From CALKZN01 sp964633815 (GTDB lineage: Bacteria; Pseudomonadota; Gammaproteobacteria; Arenicellales; Arenicellaceae), in the NCBI GenBank assembly GCA_964633815.1, contig CAZWHW010000044.1, positions 1 to 10,969 on the forward strand: 10,969 bases of DNA, written 5' to 3'. Each line of letters starts with the position of its first letter. Position 1 is the first letter of the stretch. Of this stretch, positions 6,329 to 10,969 are shown piece after piece. Made by a program: the position numbers and the translations under genes. A model generated the notes under the pieces. The model was given only the letters and a program-made list of their open reading frames with translations, made no database searches and was not told the DNA's origin.

Positions 6329-7228
6329 TTATGTATTCCAAATTCTTGGCGTATTCATGGCAACGCCAAGCATCTCAAAACGCAATGCCGACCAAATCTG
6401 CACAAAGGCATCTTTCAAGTGGCGTGACTGCATAGTCAAACCACGGCAAATCAGTAAACCATCGACTAAACTCACGCCAAGTCGAGCTTGGCAAGCTGCA
6501 TCTTTTAACTCATCAATCACTTTTAGGGCAATTTCTAAATGCTGCTTTGTCGCACCCGTGATATATAAACTACCAAAGACCGTATAATTAGCAAAGCCCC
6601 AATCGCTATTCAAGGCTTGATCTTTATCAAGGGTAGAATCAATTACCAGCCTTTCATTCAATATGGGCCGGTTATCAACTTTAATTTCTACACTTTGGCT
6701 TAAATAACCCCCTTCAAAATTATCATCAGAAATGGGTCTGCCCAGACAAATAAGCTCCCAACCAATAAAGCGTGCATCTTTTTCAAGCGAAATAGACATG
6801 TGTAAATTTGTCTTGCTATTAGCAAACAAAATCGTTTCTTGTGGGAACCATTCTAAGACTGATTGGTCTTTTACGTTGAATACTTGCTTTTGACCCGCTT
6901 CTACAGACTCACACTGATAGACTTTCCCTGCAGAGGGTGTCGTCATCACACAATGTGACTGTTTATCCAAACTGGCCGATAACTCTAAACAATCGCCTTC
7001 GACCAAACCACCGGGTGGGTGCAGCAATATTAGATGGCATATACCACCTTCGGGATAAAAGGGCCGCTGTAAGGTATACGGACCTGACTGATGCTTTTCA
7101 GCTAAAACTGTTTTACCTTTCTTTACAGTAAGACCCAATTGTAAGCCGCCCTGCCAATGTCCAATTTTTTTGAGACTGTTGGCAGTATTAGCATTGAACT
7201 GCGGTAAATTACGGTTTGAATCAAGCAT
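6329..7228 (-). CDS. ureD: Urease accessory protein UreD (UreH)
   Basis: UreD is the scaffold that binds apo-urease and, with UreF and UreG, forms the complex that carboxylates the active-site lysine and inserts nickel. The frame gives 299 residues, slightly long for the family. Recognisable segments are GPYTLQRPFYPEGG followed by CHLILLHPPGGLVEGD (about 50-80), TTPSAGKVYQCE (about 95-106), EWFPQETILFANSK (about 126-139), the GWELICLGRP region (about 156-165) and the C-terminal ARLGVSLVDGLLICRGL. The exact start is uncertain: the ATG at 7228 lacks a close, strong ribosome-binding site (a GAGAAAGA stretch lies about 12 nt away), but no better Met is nearby. First gene of the classical ureDABCEFG order. 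It begins 28 bp after the small membrane-protein gene. Confidence 0.94.
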   Translation of the reverse strand: MLDSNRNLPQFNANTANSLKKIGHWQGGLQLGLTVKKGKTVLAEKHQSGPYTLQRPFYPEGGICHLILLHPPGGLVEGDCLELSASLDKQSHCVMTTPSAGKVYQCESVEAGQKQVFNVKDQSVLEWFPQETILFANSKTNLHMSISLEKDARFIGWELICLGRPISDDNFEGGYLSQSVEIKVDNRPILNERLVIDSTLDKDQALNSDWGFANYTVFGSLYITGATKQHLEIALKVIDELKDAACQARLGVSLVDGLLICRGLTMQSRHLKDAFVQIWSALRFEMLGVAMNTPRIWNT

Positions 7229-7256
7229 TCTGGCTTGTCTTTCTCAGTTTCAGCAA

Positions 7257-7439
7257 TTACTTTTTGCTGAAAAACACTTTAACTAAAGATAAACCAACTA
7301 TGACTAATAATAGCCCTACTAAAAAGTGATGAGGTGAAACAATGGCATGCAATATATTAGCTACAATGCCATGTTCGGCATAATTATGTGCATAGCTCAT
7401 TGATGGGATTAAGCTAAGTAATAAAATCATTATTTTCAT
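7257..7439 (-). CDS. Small signal-peptide/membrane protein, possibly a miniature HupE/UreJ relative
   Basis: About 60 residues, between urtE (19 bp upstream) and ureD (28 bp downstream) on the same strand. The N-terminus is a hydrophobic signal-like segment ending SMSYA-H, a plausible signal-peptidase cut. A His-containing middle follows (HNYAEHGIVANILHAIVSPHH), then a hydrophobic helix (FLVGLLLVIVGLSLVKVFF) and a basic KK end. The pattern H...SPHHFLVGLLL recalls the H...GxDHLLAM-type segment of HupE/UreJ nickel-transport proteins. Those have about 200 residues and six helices; only one segment is present here. Three tandem ATG codons exist (7445, 7442, 7439). AAGAGG is only 1 nt from the first but a proper 7 nt from the third, so 7439 is preferred. 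A role in nickel or urease handling is inference from position and histidines. Confidence 0.7.
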   Translation of the reverse strand: MKIMILLLSLIPSMSYAHNYAEHGIVANILHAIVSPHHFLVGLLLVIVGLSLVKVFFSKK

Positions 7440-7458
7440 CATCATACCTCTTATTATT

Positions 7459-8154
7459 TTATACAGCTAAATGCTTTTTGATTAAATTATCGCTCAATTT
7501 GGACATATCATCTTTGGCAACAATAGCGCCTTTTTCCATTAAGCAAAATTCTTGGCCTACTCGTCGAGCAAAATTCAATTTTTGCTCAACCAATAACACA
7601 GTCAGGCCATCGTCTTCATTCAGCTTGAGAATAACATCGCCAATTTGTTGGACAATATTTGGTTGAATTCCCTCATTTGGTTCATCTAGCAATAACACCT
7701 TCGGCTCAATCACTAACGCCCTACCAATAGCTAATTGCTGTTGCTGACCACCTGATAAATCTCCGCCGCGGCGATTTAACATATCGTATAAAACGGGGAA
7801 AAGTTCATAAATCTTTTCGGGAATCTTTTTTGAGCGATCTTTACGGCAACCCAAGCCAATCCGCAAATTTTCCTCAACCGTTAACTGCGGAAAAATATCT
7901 CGACCTTGTGGCACATACCCAACGCCTGCGTAAGGTCTGGATTCTGTACTTTTTTTACTGAAATCTTCACCATCAATAAGCACTTGCCCTGTTTTGACTG
8001 GCAATAAGCCCATCAACACTTTCAACGCGGTTGTTTTGCCAACCCCGTTTCTGCCCATCAGGCATGTAATGCTGTTCGGTTTGATATGCAAGTCCAAATC
8101 CCAAAGGATTTGTGAGCTGCCATACAGCTGATTAACCTTATTGAACTCAATCAT
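7459..8154 (-). CDS. urtE: Urea ABC transporter ATP-binding protein UrtE
   Basis: One of the two cytoplasmic ATPases of the urea importer UrtABCDE (branched-chain amino acid/HAAT class). The protein has 231 residues. Walker A is GRNGVGKTT (34-42), the Q-loop VPQGRDIFP (81-89), the signature LSGGQ (133-137) and Walker B VLLLDEP (153-159). The switch position is VEQK rather than His, a substitution usual for the LivF/UrtE branch and not a defect. The YGSSQILWDLDL start and the GVGYVPQGRDIFP segment are typical of UrtE rather than LivF. Its ATG overlaps the urtD stop by 4 bp (ATGA). Downstream come the small membrane protein and ureD, placing import and hydrolysis genes together. Confidence 0.94.
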   Translation of the reverse strand: MIEFNKVNQLYGSSQILWDLDLHIKPNSITCLMGRNGVGKTTALKVLMGLLPVKTGQVLIDGEDFSKKSTESRPYAGVGYVPQGRDIFPQLTVEENLRIGLGCRKDRSKKIPEKIYELFPVLYDMLNRRGGDLSGGQQQQLAIGRALVIEPKVLLLDEPNEGIQPNIVQQIGDVILKLNEDDGLTVLLVEQKLNFARRVGQEFCLMEKGAIVAKDDMSKLSDNLIKKHLAV

Positions 8155-8975
8155 GCAGCCTCCTCACCCAAATAAACTTGAATCACATCAGGGTTTGCCT
8201 GAATTTCATCCATCGTGCCTTCCGCAAGCACACTACCTTGATGCAACACAGTTACATCTCGAGCAATACTTCGAACAAATTCCATATCATGCTCAACGAC
8301 AATAACGGTATGATCACCTGCCAATGAGGTTAACAGTTCTGCGGTGCGTTCTGTTTCTTGTGGCGTCATGCCAGCCACAGGCTCATCAACCAATAATACT
8401 TTAGGGTCGGCTGCTAATAACATGCCTATTTCGAGCCATTGCTTTTGACCATGGGACAAATAACCTGCTTCAATAAATTGCTGCTCAGTCAGGCCGACAA
8501 TATTCAATATTTCTTCAATACGTTGTTCTTTTTGCTTATTCATACTAGCAAATAAGGTCGGCAAAACACTTTTATTATCTTTGAGTGCTAACTCAATATT
8601 CGAGATCACATCAAGCTGTTCAAATACAGACGGCTTTTGGAATTTACGACCTATTCCGAGTTGCGCTATTTCAGACTCACTTTTATCCAGCAAATTAATA
8701 TTCTGGCCGAAATATGCTGAGCCTTCATCGCATGGAGTTTTGCCCGTGATGACATCCATTAATGTTGTTTTACCCGCGCCATTAGCGCCAATCAAACATC
8801 GTAATTCGCCTTCTTTGACATATAAATTTAGGTTGTTTAATGCCTTAAAGCCATCAAAGCTAACAGTTAAACCTTCCAAATATAGAACAATCTCTTTATC
8901 TATATTAATAATCTGCTCATTATCAGAATCAGGATTAATATTATAAAAATCTCTGATACACGTTAATGCTTTCAT
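8151..8975 (-). CDS. urtD: Urea ABC transporter ATP-binding protein UrtD
   Basis: Second ATPase of the urea importer. The protein has 274 residues. An N-terminal extension of about 28 residues is followed by VLYLEGLTVSFDGFKALNNL, characteristic of UrtD. Walker A is GANGAGKTT (63-71), the Q-loop KFQKPSVFE (111-119), the modified signature LSHGQKQWLEIGMLL (173-187, with His in place of the first Gly, a UrtD hallmark), Walker B VLLVDEP (193-199) and the switch His 229 in VVEHD. The start at 8975 is supported by the 4-bp ATGA overlap with the urtC stop, although the extension makes the protein somewhat longer than usual. The stop overlaps the urtE start in the same way. Confidence 0.94.
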   Translation of the reverse strand: MKALTCIRDFYNINPDSDNEQIINIDKEIVLYLEGLTVSFDGFKALNNLNLYVKEGELRCLIGANGAGKTTLMDVITGKTPCDEGSAYFGQNINLLDKSESEIAQLGIGRKFQKPSVFEQLDVISNIELALKDNKSVLPTLFASMNKQKEQRIEEILNIVGLTEQQFIEAGYLSHGQKQWLEIGMLLAADPKVLLVDEPVAGMTPQETERTAELLTSLAGDHTVIVVEHDMEFVRSIARDVTVLHQGSVLAEGTMDEIQANPDVIQVYLGEEAA

Positions 8976-10099
8976 GATTTTTCCTCATTTAGTCCGACAA
9001 CTGGTTTGGCTTTGCTGCCAAGTGAGAATTTTTTAAATAAACCAATAATTCCATTTGGCAAAAAGATTGTCACCAAAACAAAAATACCGCCCAATGCAAA
9101 TAGCCATGCTTCTGGGAAAATACCCGTAAACTTAGTTTTAGCAAAACTGACCACAATGGCACCAATAATCGCGCCATACAATGTTCCGCGCCCACCAATT
9201 GCTACCCAAATAACAATTTCAATAGAGTTGATTGGTGAGAACTCACCCGGATTGATAATACCGATTTGTGGCACATATAAAGCACCCGCTAAAGCTGCTA
9301 GCACAGCTGAATAGACAAACAACCAAACTTTATAACTTTCGGTTTTATATCCTGAGAAACGTACTCGATCTTCAGCGTCTCTAATTGCAATAACTACTCG
9401 GCCAAATTTAGATTGGAGAATCAGTTTGCTAACCAAGTATGCCGCCAATAACACCAAGACCGTAATCACAAACAAGGTGACTCTTGTAGTATCTTGCTGT
9501 AAATCAAAGCCCAAAATATCTTTGAAGTCTGTCAAGCCGTTATTACCGCCAAAGCCCATTTCATTACGGAAGAAAGCGAGCATAGTTGCATAGGTCAAGG
9601 CTTGGGTCATGATTGACAAATAAACACCTGTCACCCGAGAACGGAACGCTAACCAACCAAACACAAAAGCTAATAACCCCGGGACAAACATCGCCATTAT
9701 TATGGCAAACCAAAATTGATCAAAACCTTGCCAAAACCACGGCAACTCACTCCAATTCAAAAAGACCATAAAATCAGGCAAGAGAGGATCACCATATACT
9801 CCACGATCACCGATTTGGCGCATTAGATACATGCCCATGCCATAGCCGCCTAGCGCGAAAAACACGCCATGACCTAAGCTAAGAATTCCCGCGTAGCCCC
9901 AGACAACATCTACCGCCATTGCTAATAAGGCATAACAAAGATATTTGCCTAACAATGTGATTGTAAAAGTGCTGACATAAAAAAAGGAATCTTGTGGTAA
10001 CACTAAGTTAGAAATACTGGCAAATACAACCAAACCTAACAAAACTGGAATGACTACCTTTTCGTTGGCAGACATCAATGTTTTTCGATTTATATTCAT
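8972..10099 (-). CDS. urtC: Urea ABC transporter permease UrtC
   Basis: Inner-membrane permease of the LivM type that pairs with UrtB to form the urea channel. The protein has 375 residues and is strongly hydrophobic with multiple helices. Family features include MAVDVVWGYAGILSLGHGVF and ALGGYGMGMYLMRQIG near residues 60-95. Later come RSRVTGVYLSIMTQALTYA and NNGLTDF, then the cytoplasmic coupling-loop motif SKFGRVVIAIRDAEDRVRFS and AIGGRGTLYGAIIGA. The tail is short and polar, KPVVGLNEEKS. A second Met eight codons in is possible. The first ATG is preferred because it forms an ATGA overlap with the urtB stop, as at the other urt junctions. Confidence 0.94.
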   Translation of the reverse strand: MNINRKTLMSANEKVVIPVLLGLVVFASISNLVLPQDSFFYVSTFTITLLGKYLCYALLAMAVDVVWGYAGILSLGHGVFFALGGYGMGMYLMRQIGDRGVYGDPLLPDFMVFLNWSELPWFWQGFDQFWFAIIMAMFVPGLLAFVFGWLAFRSRVTGVYLSIMTQALTYATMLAFFRNEMGFGGNNGLTDFKDILGFDLQQDTTRVTLFVITVLVLLAAYLVSKLILQSKFGRVVIAIRDAEDRVRFSGYKTESYKVWLFVYSAVLAALAGALYVPQIGIINPGEFSPINSIEIVIWVAIGGRGTLYGAIIGAIVVSFAKTKFTGIFPEAWLFALGGIFVLVTIFLPNGIIGLFKKFSLGSKAKPVVGLNEEKS

Positions 10100-10969
10100 G
10101 ATTGCGCAGCTCTCCCTTTTTGTGGAAACAAACCGCGTGGCTTCTTCTGAATAAACAAAATAATAAATACCAACACAATAATAGTTGCTAAGACAGTGCC
10201 AGTGACTGGTTCAAGAAATTTATTTAATGCGCCAATCGTAAATGCCCCAACTAATGTGCCCCACAAATTGCCAACACCACCAAATACCACCACCATGAAC
10301 GAATCAATAATATAGCTTTGGCCTAAATTCGGTCCCACATTGGTAATTTGACTCAAGGCAACGCCTGCTAAACCTGCGACACCTGAGCCTAAACCAAAGG
10401 TCATGGCGTCTACCCATTCAGATTTAACACCCATTGATCTCGCCATATTGCGGTTTTGCGAAACAGCACGTACGTTCAAACCTAAAACAGTTTTTTTCAT
10501 CAAAAGCTGTAATAGGATAAATACTATGATGGCGAAAAAGAAAATATAAATTCGGTTATAAGTAATAGATAAAACAGGGGTAATTTCTAGCGCACCACTC
10601 ATGAATTCAGGAGTAATCACTTGTCGATTTAACGGTGAAAACACCGTTCGTACTAGTTGCTGTAAGATCAAACTAATACCAAAAGTAGCCAACAACGTTT
10701 CCAACGGCCGGCCTTTTAAAAACTGAATCACACCACGCTCAATCGCAATACCAAATAAACCAGATACAATAAATGCTGCTGGAATTGCGACAAACAATGA
10801 ATATTCAATATGGTTTGGCATTAACAGTTGCACTACATAAGTTGTGTAAGCGCCGAGCATAATCAGCTCTCCATGCGCCATATTAATAACACCCATCACA
10901 CCAAAGGTAATCGCAAGCCCTGCAGCTACTAACAATAAGATCGAGCCAAGGCTTAAACCAAAAAATATT
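10096..10969 (-). CDS. urtB: Urea ABC transporter permease UrtB (5' end cut by window edge)
   Basis: LivH-type inner-membrane permease of the urea importer. The frame is open to the right edge and shows 290 residues. Translation of the edge bases gives IFFGLSLGSIL ahead of LLVAAGLAITFGVMGVINMA, which is the first transmembrane region of UrtB. The TTG at 10935 is therefore an internal Leu, not the start. Further features are AHGELIMLGAY, ERGVIQFLKGRPLETLLATF, the coupling loop NVRAVSQNRNMARSMGV and VVVFGGVGNLWGTLVGA. It ends KKPRGLFPQKGRAAQS. At least the first residues are missing. Some UrtB proteins also carry a long periplasmic N-terminal region, which could lie beyond the edge. The urea-binding protein gene urtA is expected upstream. 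Confidence 0.94.
   Translation of the reverse strand, partial: IFFGLSLGSILLLVAAGLAITFGVMGVINMAHGELIMLGAYTTYVVQLLMPNHIEYSLFVAIPAAFIVSGLFGIAIERGVIQFLKGRPLETLLATFGISLILQQLVRTVFSPLNRQVITPEFMSGALEITPVLSITYNRIYIFFFAIIVFILLQLLMKKTVLGLNVRAVSQNRNMARSMGVKSEWVDAMTFGLGSGVAGLAGVALSQITNVGPNLGQSYIIDSFMVVVFGGVGNLWGTLVGAFTIGALNKFLEPVTGTVLATIIVLVFIILFIQKKPRGLFPQKGRAAQS

Noticed and set aside
7442..7447. NikR-like half site TCATAC near the small ORF
   Set aside because: The partner GTATGA at the required 16-bp spacing is missing, and the match is simply the start-codon region of the small gene.
8581..8946. 121-residue plus-strand frame opposite urtD, and similar long plus-strand frames opposite ribBA, ureC, ureD and urtC
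   Set aside because: They are antisense shadows of well-identified minus-strand genes, with no recognisable protein features or ribosome-binding sites.
10933..10935. TTG at 10935 as the urtB start
   Set aside because: The in-frame sequence continues to the window edge with a typical UrtB first-helix sequence, so the TTG is an internal leucine.

Overview
The window looks like part of a proteobacterial, probably gammaproteobacterial, chromosome of moderate to low G+C. The basis is the ribBA(-like)-ribH-nusB gene order, which is classic for Proteobacteria, and the protein sequences. I cannot name a genus. A run of exactly 100 Ns (6002-6101) shows this is a draft or scaffolded assembly, since that is the usual placeholder for a gap of unknown length.

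Every intact gene lies on the minus strand, so transcription runs from the right edge to the left. First comes a urea ABC importer: urtB (cut by the right edge), urtC, urtD and urtE, each joined to the next by a 4-bp ATGA overlap. The substrate-binding gene urtA is not here and would be expected just beyond the right edge. Next is a tiny secreted or membrane protein (7257-7439) that may be a miniature relative of the HupE/UreJ nickel-permease family. Then comes a urease operon in the order ureD-ureA-(ureB)-ureC-ureE-ureF-ureG. The importer brings urea in, UreABC hydrolyses it to ammonia and carbamate/CO2, UreE/UreG supply nickel, and UreD/UreF/UreG form the activation complex. The whole block is a nitrogen-scavenging module for urea.

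The assembly gap falls inside the urease structural genes. It removes the last third of ureA and nearly all of ureB; only the last five codons of ureB (V-M-G-K-L) remain before ureC. The open frame that appears to run through the Ns is an artificial UreA/UreB chimera.

Downstream of ureG is a 471-bp stretch without an intact gene. It carries, on the plus strand, the broken start of an IS3-type transposase OrfA. Next to ribBA it has a minus-strand hairpin followed by a T-rich tract.

The left part is a riboflavin/antitermination cluster: ribBA-like, ribH (lumazine synthase) and nusB (cut by the left edge). The RibA half of the ribBA-like protein has lost all the zinc-binding cysteines of GTP cyclohydrolase II. 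It matches the known RibBX variant, so a separate ribA must exist elsewhere in the genome.

I found no wholly new system. The points most worth a second look are the mini HupE/UreJ-like protein, the collapsed ureA/ureB gap, the degenerate RibA domain and the terminator-like hairpin before ribBA.
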